From Phylloscopus collybita (taxonomy: Eukaryota > Chordata > Aves > Passeriformes > Phylloscopidae), in contig JAJNNQ010000024.1 of assembly GCA_027886175.1 (NCBI GenBank), positions 8,974,001 to 9,038,000 of the forward strand: a stretch of DNA of 64,000 nt, in the 5' to 3' direction. The notes under the pieces were generated by a model. It ran no database searches, had not been told where the DNA came from, and was given only the letters and a program-made list of their open reading frames with translations. Position 1 is the first letter of the stretch. Each line of letters starts with the position of its first letter. Positions 11,906 through 25,350 of the stretch are shown piece after piece. A program made the position numbers and the translations under genes.

Positions 11906-14109
11906 ACTTAGGTTGCAAGGCTTTCCTAGTTTATATAGCTCTGTGACACTCCCAGTTTGAAAGCAAGGTTACTGTACAGGCATTTGCACATTAGAATGTA
12001 AGAAAAATACATTTGCCTAAATTCTTCAGTGAAGATTGTGTTTCCTATGGTTCATGGAGACACTGGCATAAATGCTTTGTCTACATTTGGAGATAATATA
12101 AATAGAATTTTCCCAGTAAGTTGTTCTACCCATCTTAAAATTAACAAGAATAAATGTTTCTTTACATAAATTTTCAATTATCCTGAGAATAATTCTCAGT
12201 TAGAAAAGTAGAGCACAAAATGACACAGTCTCTCTTGACTCTAATATTTATTTAGATGATCAATCTGTTAATGCTTCAAAGCAATTTCATGTCTTTAACA
12301 TCAATTATAAAACTAATTTCAGTCATATCAGTAAAAGAATGTAACAATTTACAAGGGTGTTTTCACTTATGACTACTCAAGGGGTTACAGTAGACATATC
12401 TGCACTTGCTAATTTATTTTCAGTGCTGTGAAATAGAGTGTCTAGAGATGCTTTATTAGATATTTTAATAAGTGTCGAACATATTTGCAGAATTCCTGAC
12501 CTGACAAAGGGTGATTTATATGCACCTGTATCTGCATATGCAGAAAAAAATATCCTTTTGTCAGTCTGCCACCTTATTTTTGCATAAATGAAACAGGAAA
12601 TTACTCCCTTTTGGCTAATCTGAATTTTAAATCAAAGTGAAATTGGTGAAAGAAGCAAGCCTTATTTTAAGCTTATTTCTCAGCCTTAACTGTTGAGTTA
12701 GATTGACAATAACTTTATTCCAAGCATTTATACTGTGATGGCATTATCAGTACAGCATTGTGCAGCTACAGCTGCATCTTCTTTATTCCAACCATTTTTA
12801 ATGCATTTTATAAACATTCATGAAAATTCTTTACTTTTCTCTAAAAGTGAGGGTTTGATAATTGCCACACATTATTTTTGACCAAGAAGAGAACTTGTAT
12901 ATGGCCCATATTCAGAGGAGTCTATACTTTACATTTGATAAATTTAGCAGTATAAGGCTGTAGGTGCTGTGAGTTTCAATGAATTTCTATTTTTAATACA
13001 CATTAAATGTTTTTCCTACATTAATTATTGTATCTGAATGGTTAAAATAAAATGTCAAATATTCCAATTATTTAAGTATTATTATCATAATATGTGTTCT
13101 GTGTAATAGCTACTACTAAACCAGTCAGTCACCTTCCCTCTGCTGCATGAAAACAAAGAAACACCTATCCTTTACAAATGTATTTTGCTCAAGGCATTGT
13201 TACAGGCTACCACAAAGATGAAAGAACCCTTAAAAGTGCTGAGAAGCACATCTGGTTAGCCATTTGCTGTTAAGTTCCCATGTTTAGACATTGCTTTAAT
13301 TATATTTTGGGTGTGTTTTTTCTTTGTGTTTGGTTTTGGGTTTTTTTTTGATTTTTTTTTTTTTCTTTTTTAATTCTCTCCCCAGTATTACCCTAAAGGT
13401 AAAATTTAATGATGCTATGTAGAACTTGGCTTTTAAATCAGATCATAAACGACTGAGGTTTTAAACCTACTTCATTTTGTCACACGACCACCAAGGTCAC
13501 ACTTTTAATATATGAAAATATGAAAATAAAAAGGTAGTTTATGGTAAGCCACAAAAGGATGCTTGTGGGGTTTTTTTCTTTCTTTCTGTCTTAGCAAAAT
13601 GGATCAGCTATGCCCTTCAGGATTGCATTCACATGCAGTAAGATTAAACAATTTCCAGTTCTCCTTGCATCCATCTGGCACTTAAAACTAGAGATGAAAA
13701 TTTAAATGATGTGTTCACGTGGAATACCACTGCAGAAAATATGCTTTGTTATGTTCACTAAGACTCATTAAGGGTCATGGCACTGACCTAGCACAGAGCC
13801 GATCACTTGTGCTTCTTGAAGATACTTAATGTGTGAGTGTGTTGTCTTTGAGGGTATGTTACTTAAAATGTCTGGGACAGGTTAACTTTTCAAATTTGAT
13901 GCACACTTAGACCTCTTTGCTTGTTTGACCTGTAACACACAAAGAATCATCATGTTTTTGAAGGATGTGGTGTCCATGCTTTCTCTTCATGGGTTTCCGT
14001 CATCTCTTTTTGCCACCTCTCTTAAGTGCATCTGCTCATGAATGGGAGCAGATCTTCTGGATTTTATCTGCCTCTGAAATCAGGACTGGGTATTGTGCTG
14101 GTTCAGAAT
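11906..14109. other. Unique AT-rich non-coding DNA
   Basis: No gene or recognised transposon. A smaller inverted repeat (CTGAGAAT, one base, ATTCTCAG) lies at 12183-12199. A T-rich low-complexity stretch runs from about 13315 to 13376. Confidence 0.5.
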
Positions 14110-14114
14110 TGGAG
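14110..14114. repeat. Target-site duplication TGGAG (left)
   Basis: Five bases before the TG end of LTR B, repeated exactly at 14880-14884. Confidence 0.82.
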
Positions 14115-14879
14115 TGTCTTGGTTTGGAAAGACAGGTGTCTGCCAGGCAAAGCTGGAGTTTCCCTTAGAATGGAGAATGTAAATCCCTCACCCCCTGCCA
14201 AATTATAATTTTACAATTAAGGGGTTTCAGGCAATGATTTGGGAATAGGAACAACAGTTCTTTACTAGGAATATTAACAAAACAAATGTAGTAGAAAACA
14301 AAACCACCCAACCAAACCAAGGAAACAAACGAACAACAATTTTGGAGAACTCCGACAGAGTCTGAGCTACAACCTGACACCCTGTTGGTCAGGGTGTTGG
14401 AAGCAGTCCAAAAGTGAGTCCTGCTGGAGTGGCAGATGTGGTTTTGTTGAAGTAGAGGTGATCCTGTAGAACAAGAGTCCAGTGGTGGTGAGATGGGGTC
14501 CAGTCTTCCTCCAGGAATTGGGTGAAGCTGGATACTTTCTGTTCCTACATCTCAGTTTTTATCCAGGTAGGAATGGTTGGCTCCCTCCACTGTGTGGAGC
14601 ATCTCACAATAGGATGATGGAATGTGGATGTTCTATTTTGGGGATGTGTGCTTTTAGGGGTGTTTTAATGGCCCATTAGCAGAAAATATTCCCCTGGAGG
14701 GAGGACCCGGGTGAAAGAGATAAGAAACACTGCCCCACCTGGTTTTAACAGTTGGCCCATTATCAGAAGGCACCTGCCCCCCTCCCCCCAGAGTTACAAG
14801 AGAGAAAGAAGAACATCTCCCCAACTGCTTTCACCAAATGAAATAGAATACACATCTTCGGTTCTACAATCCCAAGACA
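14115..14879 (-). mobile_element. Solo LTR of an avian endogenous retrovirus (LTR B)
   Basis: The 765-base element starts TG (tgtcttggtttgg) and ends CA (cccaagaca) on the + strand. Exact TGGAG duplications lie on both sides (14110-14114, 14880-14884). The inferred orientation is minus: the reverse strand shows a GATAAAAA TATA-like box near 14553-14562, the hairpin at 14377-14397 and an AGTAAA poly(A)-like signal near 14261-14266. The part from about 14370 to 14879 is clearly homologous to 7014-7524 of LTR A. The 14115-14369 part (R/U5 side) has no counterpart there. No gag, pol or env sequence adjoins it. An earlier TG at 14094 was considered as the start but lacks a matching duplication. 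Confidence 0.87.
14377..14397. other. Perfect hairpin inside LTR B
   Basis: Same ACACCCTG / CAGGGTGT stem and five-base loop as in LTR A (7021-7041), conserved between two otherwise diverged copies. Confidence 0.75.
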
Positions 14880-14884
14880 TGGAG
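14880..14884. repeat. Target-site duplication TGGAG (right)
   Basis: Exact copy of 14110-14114 following the CA end of LTR B. Confidence 0.82.
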
Positions 14885-15356
14885 TTTAAACATGTTAGAA
14901 TTATAACCTTCTATATGAGCCTTCTTAATAGCCTAAGCAAGATTTAGATTTGTTTACAGTCTGAAATAGCTGTGATTTGCTTCCCTGTAGATGTCATATT
15001 TACTTCAGCCACCTTGCACAAGGAAGGTGACATCTGCTTTTAAATTTCAACTCTTTGGTGGCCTGTTTCTGAAATAACACTCGTGGAGGGCTTCTGGTTT
15101 TAAGTTGGAGCTGCTGCAGTAGTAAAATCTTCTTAGGCAATAACTTTTTAGGATTTGGGACGAAGAAGGTAATTTGGATTGATCTCATAAGTTAATCATG
15201 GCAATCTGACATACTTATCACAACTGCTGTGTGAATTAAAAACTTGCAAAATATAAAGACAAATCAGAATTTGAATTAAAATGCATGAAACTTACAGCTT
15301 GGAAGAGGACAATGATTACTGCCTACCTGGTTTATTTTCCATCCCTTTAAAGCGCC
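14885..15356. other. Unique non-coding DNA
   Basis: No recognised gene or repeat between LTR B and the poly-T tract. Confidence 0.5.
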
Positions 15357-15365
15357 TTTTTTTTT

Positions 15366-15410
<45 letters not shown>
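15357..15410. repeat. Long poly-T tract (54 bases, one C)
   Basis: A T run interrupted by a single C at 15367, then 43 consecutive T. It could be the tail of a minus-strand retroposed sequence, but the bases to its right show no recognisable gene or LINE body. A simple homopolymer expansion is the safer reading. Confidence 0.9.
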
Positions 15411-15413
<3 letters not shown>

Positions 15414-18400
15414 AAATTTCTCTGTCCTTGAAAGGGCTTGCTACATGGAGAGGTCAAAATGTTAACTTAGGTTCAGCTCTTTCCAGTGTTCAGACAGCTT
15501 TCCCAAATTGAGCTCCCTGCTGTCATGGCTAGATTACTTCTGGGACCTGAGTGAGCTTATTTAAAGCTAGCCTGGCACCTTGACTATACATTGTAGTCTC
15601 TGTTCTTTCTGCTGTCTTTATTTCAGAGTGCTGCTTTTCTTGCAGGGCTCTGCTGCTTTGTCCTATTGTAGACATTTTAGAAGTTATAATATAGTCTGTA
15701 AATGAAATTGGCTTCTGATTCCTGAGGTTTTTTCTCTCCCATATTCTTTTATATAGGGATTTTGTCTCCCATGGCTTTTGAAAGGCTGTGCAGAGGGGCT
15801 TTAAAACGTTTTAAGTTGTGTGTGCTTTAGCAGGAAAGTCTGCACCCTCCAGTATTACAAAAAAACCTCAGTACAGTGAGAAAAAGGATGGTCTGAGGTC
15901 AGTAGTAGCTCATGAAGGCATTCAGTCAGTGTCAAGTCTGACTTTGAGCTCTAGTTCAAAATATTTAACCTTTCTATTACTGCAGAAATTCCAGTCAGTC
16001 TGCGTTGCAGTCACCTTGTAAGAAATAACTGAAATCCCTTGATCAGCACTTGCAGAGCCGTCTTTTGGGCTAATTCAGAAAGACTGAAACAACTAGAAAT
16101 AAACCAACTAGATTACCCTCTTTAAAAAAAAAAAAAAAGACTAAAATAATTTGTGATGTATATGGCTACAGTAATATGTTTGAAATTCATAAAAGCACAT
16201 TTCCCCCATATTTTTTGAATCTGAAGGAAGATCAAGAGTGAAACTCTTCTATTCTGGCCAGCTGTGTAAAATCTTTATTTTGACAGTTGGTGACATAAGC
16301 ATTCATGTAAGTAACTAAGCATAAGCAATATTTTAATAATATACTAAAAAAGTAAAACCAAAAATTTCCCCTGAAGGGCTATAGGACACTGACAGTCAAC
16401 ACTAAAACTTATAAATGAATTAATTTTTGCCAAAGCAAGGAATTAAGTGGTCTGAGTCATCTTCAGTTGAAGCCTTTGTCTTGCCTCCTATTTTAATGTC
16501 TCCATTCAGCCTCAGAGAGGTTCTTCCTGTTTCATTTCCCAGCTGTAAAAGAAATGTAAAAAAAAGTGTTTTGGTTTTTTTTCTTTTTTTTTTTAGCCTG
16601 TTTATGTCACTCACTAAAATATGCAGGAGCAGCAAGATATTTTTTTCAAGTGCAAATATCTTTTGCTTTATTTTTATTTCCTCTTCAGTTCCTACCATAC
16701 AGTAAAGTTCTCCATCACTTGGAAAGTTTATTTCAGTCTTCATTAGTAATAAAGTAATGAAGTCCCCCATATTGATAGCTCCACTTATTAGGACCTATCT
16801 TTTGGCCAGCTTAATCATTTAGATTGCAATTTTCTGTTTCCAGATGAACCAAGTTCATGTTTATATTTAATGTAGGAGAAGTGGCTCAGTGTTGTTGGGT
16901 TTTGTATGGGTTTTAGCTTGTTTGTTTATTTGTTTTCCAAAAAAGAAAGAGGGTCAGATAAAAGAAATCTTTTTCCCTTGCTAATAAATCCTTAACACTT
17001 TGGAGCATGAACTTAACTGGCCATGGGTCTTTCTTGATGCCTTCTTATCAGTTCTTAGAAAATTTACTTTAAATGTATTGCAGTTGTATATGCCCAGGAA
17101 TTCTCCCATTCAGCACTGATGTTGCATTTCAAATATGGGTGGAATTTGAAAAAAGGTTTTGTGTTCTTAGATTAGAAAGAGAAAATCTTGTCAATCCTAT
17201 GATCATTGCTCCTAGGAGTTGGACTTTGCTAAAGTGATTAGGAAGATTACCCAATCTTTTGTGTTCTTAAAGTGATGCCAAATAAATTTCCAGGAAGGAG
17301 GTACTAAATGGAAGAGCCAATCTGTTGGAATCAATGTGGAAAAGTCAGAGGCTGGTTGTATTAAAGGATTAGAAAAATAGAATATGCTGTGTCAGTTGAG
17401 TACATCTGTGCTCAAAACCTGTTTGCTTCATGTCATTATCCTGTTTAGTATGACATGAGCTAGCATTTCATGCCATCAACTCTGTGTCCATACTCTCAAA
17501 CTTCCTGCTGCAGACATGTTACTGTGCACTTCGATATTTTGTGTGTGATTTGGCTCATCTGATAGGAGTGTACATCCGCAGGCTAATAAATTTTGCTGCT
17601 CTTCTCTCATTTTCTTTAATTCTCCTTCCTTCACCAGCCTTGGAACCTGCTCAGCAATTTTTTTGGATGTAACAGGAAAAGAGAATTTGAAGGGATGAGA
17701 CATTGACATGAGTACTGGGCTGTGTAGGGAAGGGTGTAGACAGAGTGCAGCAGAAATCAGACACCACTTAAGGATTTCAGAGGGTATTTCATAAAGAACT
17801 GGGAATGTCATGTGGGGAGAGTGTAAGAGGAGAGAAAGCTGTGCTTTTTTGGATTTATGGCTTATGGAATAGTATCTTTTTCTACAATATCCCCTTCATC
17901 TTGGAGTGTACAGTGCTCCTGAATGGCAGTCAGGGTAATATAAAAAAGAACTGCTGATTTTACTGTGCCTGTCTTGTGTCCTGTACAGCCACAGAAAACT
18001 GGAGCCCATCCATGCATCTGCCACAGGTTTCTCAACTGCTGCTACACAAAAGACCTCAAACAAATTGCCAACTCACAGATATTAATAGTCCACATCTCAC
18101 CCCATGGCTTATCTAATTTGATTCCCATGAACACATTTTCCATCAGTCTGAGCATTCGCCACTAGAATTACATATAATCACATTTTTCACCACAAAATAA
18201 GCTTGTTAAGGTGTGAAATATTCTTTAAAAATGAGACCTTCCATATCTCAGTTTATCTGTGCAGTATTGGTGGAAACTCTTGGTATTATGGGTGGTAGCT
18301 CCCTATGCTTTCCTTTTCTGTGTAAGGGAAGAAATAATACTGTACATGGGGAAAATGATGAAGTTCGCATACTTTGAGAGTACAGTGTACTGTGGCAATG

Positions 18401-21400
18401 TTAAAATAATACAGTAGAAAATTCTCTTAGGTTGTTGTGTATTTTTGTATATTTTGTATATTTATTAATATTTTTTACAGATTTTAGGAGAAAAAAACAA
18501 TAGGGGTTTACCAATAATTAAGCTTCAGTACTGCTGCTGTACGCAGAACTCTGAATGTAACTGCTCAAAAACAGTGGCCTAGCACTGTAACTTTTATCTG
18601 CAAACTTAACAAATACCCGGACATTGGGAAAAAAAAATTAACATTTTTGAGCAACATCTTAACTAAGAAATCTAATTGCCTTTTGTGGCACAATGCAAGG
18701 TTGCAATACACTGTTTGGACCCGTTGAATATGCAGATTTTCCATCTCTGTGCTGACACTTGATGATCCTCCTCCGTCTAACCAGCATCACAGACATAATA
18801 GTGTAGATACTTTCATCTGAACTGATCCCTGAGGCCCTACATAATTTATAACCCCCAAAAGTGAGGCAATTCAGAGTAGAGTTGAGGCATTCTAGGTGCA
18901 CTTCTGGGGGTTGCCCTCTCTAGTTGTCTGTTTTCTCCCTCAACTAAACTAAAGACTATGGTTTACCTTTGGTCAGATAAATCCCATCCTCAGAGCCTGT
19001 TAATTCTCTTCTGACAACTGGGCTGCCTCTAGACTAAACAGTGGGTGTGCTGTTGTGTATCTTGCACCTATTTGCCCTGTAATTATCCAAATGAAGGGTC
19101 AAGGCAAAGTGTTATATGGCTGTGCTGTATTCTGCATGCCCCTGTTTTCTTTCCAGGAAAACCAAAGTGTAGGGTGCTTGCCTGAAGTTGGGGGTCAGTC
19201 TGAGGATGTACTACTAGACTCATTTATCTTTTTGTAGCATAGAAATCTTTAGATTTTAAATGTGAGACCTGTTCCATTGTCAAGCTGATAAGAGAGCTAA
19301 AGATGATATAAGAAAAGTACTTTTTCTAACCTATTTTTGTAGCAGCTCCAAATAATGCAGGAAGCTTGTAGCACTAGTGCAGAGAGTGGAAAAATCAGTG
19401 ATTCATTAGCATTTCCCAAGGTAAGCAAGGCTGTGGGAATGTGTGATATATATCCATGGGATCATTAGAGCACCACATTCAAAGAAATGAGAAAATTTGA
19501 AAGCCTTTGTGAAGTCTTCAGCACTCTTGCATCCTCTTGGAAGGAACTCTGGAGTGAGTCTGCTGAAAAGCTTGAATCATGAGTCACAAGCTTCAGCAGC
19601 TGGGTGAGAGCATCTCAGAAGAGGAAAGAGAATTATGCCTGGAGCTTTAACTCTGGGCAGAGTGCCTGAAAGTTAACCAGACTCAGGAGACAAAAGCTCA
19701 ACCGTGTAAAGCTCAAGGAAATAAATTAGGGAGCAGTTATGAGGGCCTGAATTCATTCCAGCTTATGTTAAGTGGGAGCATCTGAGTTAGGGCACCCTTG
19801 CAGCCCAGGTGGAAGTGGGCTGAATTATTGCTTGACTGCCTGTGTCTCACCATTGGCTATAGAAGGAAACAGTAATGATATGGGTGGATGTCTGATTTTG
19901 GATCAAATTTATTGAGTCCTTTGTTTTCTTATATAGATTCTCATGAGATTTCTTAGGAAATAATCCAGCCACACTCTCCAGGCTAAAATCTGTGTTCTCA
20001 TTTTCTATTGAGCCAGGAAACCTGCATGCTACATAAGAAGCAGTACCAACATTGTGAAGGAGCCTTGACATCACTTGCTCTAATATGGGATACTGCAATT
20101 CTTTCCACTCTCTTCAGATCCCTGAGCTTCTCCAGGTCTCAGGCCCTGAGGACAATTCTGAATTGCCCTATTCTGTTTTTGTCCCAGAATATGTGTGCAT
20201 AGTGAAAGAGTGTTAGATTAAATTGCAAGTTATTTCTTCTTGGGACTGCTTTTCTCCTCTTCTAGGAATAAAAAAAAAAATAAAAATAAAAAAAAATTGC
20301 TTAAGAATATAGTTTAAGACAAGGAATCTTCAGAGAAAGTAATTTATTACCAGGCTTTGCCTTAAATAAAATGAGTTCACAGTTTTATAGAAGATAACAA
20401 AATTAAGGTATAGTGACCAATCTTCAGCCTTTGCACTGGAAGAGATATTCTACCACGTGAATGCACTTCACATTTAGAGAAGAAAAGAATAAAAAGAAAT
20501 GAATGTTTCACATAGAATTAGTTTGCTGACTTTTCCCAAATGTTAAATTTTACATTATAATTGCTCTTTAAATCCAAAAAAAAAAATGCACCATAACCCC
20601 ATGTATGATAATGCAGTTTTGTAGAAGAACAGTAAAATAATGTTGAGGTTGAAATAATGTATTTTGAAAGTTGCTTGGCCTTTTTTGCTACAAAGTACCA
20701 TAGTAATAAAATTGTTAAACCTTTGCCGTGGGACAGGGGAGCAGAATACTGAAGAACTAAGAGCCAAGCTTTCCTGTTAGAATGTATGCATTTACCAAGT
20801 TAATAATTTTGTGGGAATTTTTTTTTCTGCATGGTAGTTAGAAGAGATAAGCAGAATATTTAATGATCAAATATAATTTAAAATTTTATTTTATTCTGCA
20901 GTTTTTTTAATTGCACTGGTGTTTTACGATTTCTAAAAGAGTGTACACAAAAATAGGTTTGGGCATGCCTGGTCATATCAAGACTTGCTCCAGGGAATGA
21001 CTTCAAAAAAGGCATGGAAAAATGGGTTTTATAATAATTACAACAAATGTAACTAATTTAAAACTGTTTAATTGAACTAATTTAAATTTAAATTGAGAAA
21101 GAATGCATAGGAAGTGCTTCGTCTTACATGCTGCTTGTAATTCAAATGTCAATCTATTCATTTCACAAGCATGAAAGTAAACCTTCACATTCCAGCTTTA
21201 CAGGCACATCCCAATTCCCAAATTTATAGCATATGCAGACAGTATTTGCATAATTTTACATATAGGTATTTTACTTCCACAACATTTTATTTCTTGATGT
21301 CATGCTTTTTTAATCTCTCCTACACTCCAAACCACACCTGAAAATGTTTAGACCTTCTCAAAGTTCCTCATGATTTCTTACATGAATTATCAAAGGCCTG

Positions 21401-24400
21401 TGACATATGTATAAACCCCAGACTGGCTCACTGAAGTGAAATGGAATGTAGAAATTGAATGTTTTCCATACTTGTCTTTATAAATATTTGGAGTTCTTTG
21501 AAGTCTAAAAATATTCAGGGACTTAACCCCGGAATTGTTGTTGGACCAACACAGATCACAGTCCTTTAGAATTAATTGCTACTCATAAATTGAAGTTATC
21601 TTCTGATTAATGACTCAGAGTGTTGATGTTAGTGTTTTATTGCTCCTGCATTTTTACATGCTTTGTGAATTATAGATGTAGTTATCATCCAATGTTGCAA
21701 GCACAGTAAAAATATACATAGTATTATTGCTGTGCTTTTGATACTGTTTATTACCCAGACTTCTGCATGAAAGATTTTATTTCTCTATTATTAAAAGCCT
21801 CTTTAATTTGCACATACAGAAGTCATTTCCCCAGCATGGTTCAGAGGTAATTTCCATGTTAGGGCTATAATTCAGTGTAGTTATTTTCTGTAGCAGTGAG
21901 CATCCTTACCTAAGGATAAGAAATGCCAAATTACTTACTGATTTCTGAAAATTATATTGTACAAGTGAACCATCAAATATTAAACTCTCATGTGAATAAT
22001 GGAGCAGTGATCCCAGTTTACATGCTGATACTGAAAAGGAGATGGATGGTTTTCACCACAGACAATTTGCTATTTTTTTATCACTCAAGCGCTATTTTTC
22101 TCTAATGGTTTTGAGTATTGTTTTTGGGGTGCTGAATACTGTTTTTGCTGAGCTATTGCTAATAGCTAGTCAAGACTGGAGTTTTTATAGCTGCAAAAAA
22201 ATCCATGAAGTAATATCTAATTTTTAATTTGAGCTGCGTAAATTTTGAGACAGAAGAGTTTTTGCTCTTGTTGTGTCCAAGTCTTTGACACAGCATGCAC
22301 TGAATGGAAGAGCAGATTCTTTTTACTGTGGAGCCCTACTCTCTCAAATCAGAGGGCAATGAGCAGAGAAAACACATGCATTTGGGAGATTACTTGTTAA
22401 GGGTGAGGGAAATTGCTAAATAAATAGCTGAGAGGCTTTTACTAAACACATCTGTGAAATTAAAGAAAGGCAGTAACAGAGAGAAGAGGGAATAAAAGGC
22501 ACAAGTCCTACAAGTTGTATCCTTACAGCAATATTTGAGGCACATGTAGTTAAAATTTAGAGTGAGCAGCCTGAGAACTAACATGAGGCTTAGAACTGTA
22601 GCCCAAAGGCGAGAGAAAAGGAGAAAGGAGCCCCAGGAATGCTACATTTCCTTTCTAAGAGAAAAGCAAAGTAAAAAGAACATTTGACTAAAGGATTCAG
22701 CTCTGTGTGGTGACACATCTGGTGACATGAATTAACCTCCCATGTGCCACTCAGGGAGGTTTTTTAGCACTCACAGTGCAATTCAAACGGGTCCAACAGC
22801 CACTGAGTCTTTCTCAGAAGTCACTGTAGTCACTCTATCTTTTTAATGCTTTTATATCAAAACACACCAGTAGCTCAGGCAACTACTGTGTTTTCAGGTA
22901 AGTGTGCAAGGAATGTGCTTCTGAATGGACTCCTCAGAAAATGATTTTATTAGTGAGTCTATCTGAATTTACATGAATTCAGAATAATAAATTGTGTACT
23001 GTCTCAATTAGTGAAGTAATAAAGAATAGAGAAGTTTTTTTAAAAAAAAATTTTTAAAAACTGCTGAAACTACACGGCTATAGCGTAAGGCCAGCTCAAG
23101 GAGAAGCAAAATGATGAATGCATATTACTATATTTTATCACTGCAAAAGAAGACCTATGAGTTTTGTGCCAGGATCTGGCACAGAGAAACTGATCCTATA
23201 ATCAAGGGATTAGTACATAGAGCAAATACATAAACTGATTGATTGCAAGAAGGTCAGATATAATTTCAAAATACTTATTTTTTTATGTTATGATTTTGCT
23301 TTCACATGCAGTGATGTTACCTTCATGATCCATTTTTATACATTTTTTATTCTTTGAGAAGCTCTTTGATTAGACTAAATAGTATTAAAAAATTAACATA
23401 AAAGATAGGAATAGAAAAAACTCATGTTGATTATACTAAAAATTGTCCCTTCTTAACCACATAAAAATCACTTTTAACAGAGAGCACAGAGAAAATCTTA
23501 CTACAGATCTTAGAATTAATACAGAATTAGTTGATCAAGGGCACTGTTCAGAGATGTAGATTCACTCCTCTGATACTCTGAGCCACCTTTCTCAGGTCAT
23601 TGAAAGAATCACAGGGTGATAGATGCCGTGTAGTGTTTTCCATGTCTAGAGACTGAATTATGTTGGAATTAAAATAATTTCATGCTGAGTTTATCTTCTG
23701 AAAATCAGCAATGTGGAAAGTAAGTGTTGAAAATTCATAAACAAGCTAATATGTTTTAATCTATCTTACATGTCAAATAAATATTCCCCTAGCCCTCACC
23801 TGGCTATATTTTCTTAAGGAATAGAGTCAGCAATGAAAAAGACTTCTGAATTAGAAAATGGGTAAAATAAGAATCCAGCATGACTTTAGCTCTTTGATTA
23901 CACAGTAATGAATGCTAAAATCCATTATATGAAATGAAGAGCCTCAGTAAATGTGAGATTCTTTTTTCCCCAGCTAAGTTTCCATAAGCTTATACCAAGA
24001 CTGACTTCCAGGGTAGCTCAGATTTTACAGTGTGACTCAGGAAGATATTCTCAAGAAGTCATGTTTGAGAAGTTTCCTGAGCTTTTTGTATAAACCACAA
24101 CTTTATAAGCTGAGATTTACTGATAGGCTCTGAAACCAGGAGGAAGCTTCAGTAAAAAGCTCATTCTAAAAGGTACTGGATTATGAGATGAAGGCTTTTT
24201 GTTTTTATAGAACAGGGTAGTGAAACTAAATCAGCTCAGACTGGGGAGTTGCCAGATGTAATTGTATCAACAGAGAAAGTGCTTTCTCTCCTTGTAAAGG
24301 CAGTGAGGGATAAAGAAGTGTGGGCAAACAACAAAGAAAGGTCTTTTATATGAGAGGAAACACAATGTAGTGAAAAGGTATAAAAATAAAGGTCCAGGGA

Positions 24401-25061
24401 AGGTAGCAGTGAAGTGCCAGGTAGTAATAAAGTAATCTTGATCACTCAAGCCAAAAGCAGGAAAGACTTGGATATGAAAAACTGAGCTGTGAAAAATATG
24501 AGAACAGACCATCAATTACTTTTATCTGAAATTGTCACTACATATTTTATACAGTTTAAAAATATTTTATTGCAAATCTGCCAATTCAGAATGGGTTTAA
24601 TCATGATTCCTGTTAATTAATACTACCCTGACACACATTTTTCACAGTCAAGCAACCAATCCAGTCTGCAGACTAAGCTACCTAATTACTTTGGTTAAAG
24701 TAAGAGGAGATTTGGCATAGTTTAAAATGTTCCATCATACAGCTTAGAAGTCTTATCCTTGTATTCTTTCAGTCCACCAGATCAGTGTGAAGTCACCATA
24801 TGAAAGGAAATCTCCTTCTGACATACATTAATGCATTATTCATGCTATCTTAGTATTTAAATTCCCCCCCTCCCCACACCCTAGATGATATCAACACACA
24901 GTCAAGTGACAAGGCATTCATAGACAATCCTTCTGTTCAAGTTAAATCCTAGGTACTTTAATACATGTGTTACACAGGTCAGGACATGGTACCCAGTACC
25001 ACTGGGTTTTTGAGGAAATTCTTGTTGCATCAAGCATCATTAAAGCAGAGAGTGTGTGGGG
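15411..25061. other. Long stretch of unique non-coding DNA
   Basis: About 9.6 kb with no recognised gene or transposon. Small features are a poly-A run at 16123-16138, T-rich runs at 16574-16595, A-rich runs at 20268-20294, and an A/T inverted block at about 23033-23060. A minus-strand open stretch at 18659-18901 encodes an arginine-rich cluster but shows only weak splice signals. Confidence 0.5.
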
Positions 25062-25098
25062 CGTGTGTGTGTGTGTTGGTGTATACACACACACGTGT
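25062..25098. repeat. (GT)n / (AC)n inverted microsatellite
   Basis: An alternating GT run at 25063-25076 is followed after a few bases by an alternating AC run at 25085-25094 and then GTGTG. The two halves are complementary, so the tract can form a hairpin. Alternating purine-pyrimidine DNA of this kind can also adopt Z-DNA. Confidence 0.85.
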
Positions 25099-25212
25099 GC
25101 CAGCACTTTTCAGCACCCAGGAGCTGGCTTGTTTTGGGTAAGGAACCAAGATTATGCTCCAAGTGGGAGCCTGATGATATCACCAGCTTGTAGACAGAGT
25201 AGACAGTCACAG

Positions 25213-25350
25213 GAGTGTGGGATAGCTCAGGTTGGAACAGGCTTGGGAGGTCACTGTTCCAAACAGGGTCAGCCACCAGGTCCGAGAAGACTTCCAGTTA
25301 CTTCTTGGGAATGTCCAGACTCAGTTTTCACAACTTGTTTGAAAAAAGCA
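25213..25350 (-). mobile_element. CR1 LINE 3' fragment, antisense
   Basis: The + strand reads 'ctcaggttggaacaggcttg', 'ggaggtcact', 'cagggtcag', 'ttccagttac' and 'tgtccagactca'. This follows the reverse complement of an avian CR1 3' UTR and ORF2 end in the same order. The tail octamers are nearly erased, so the element is old. It accounts for the overlapping open frames here, which are not genes. Confidence 0.6.

Noticed and set aside
14094..14114. Alternative TG start of LTR B (tgtgctgg)
   Set aside because: Only the start at 14115 gives an exact duplication with the 3' flank; the earlier TG does not.
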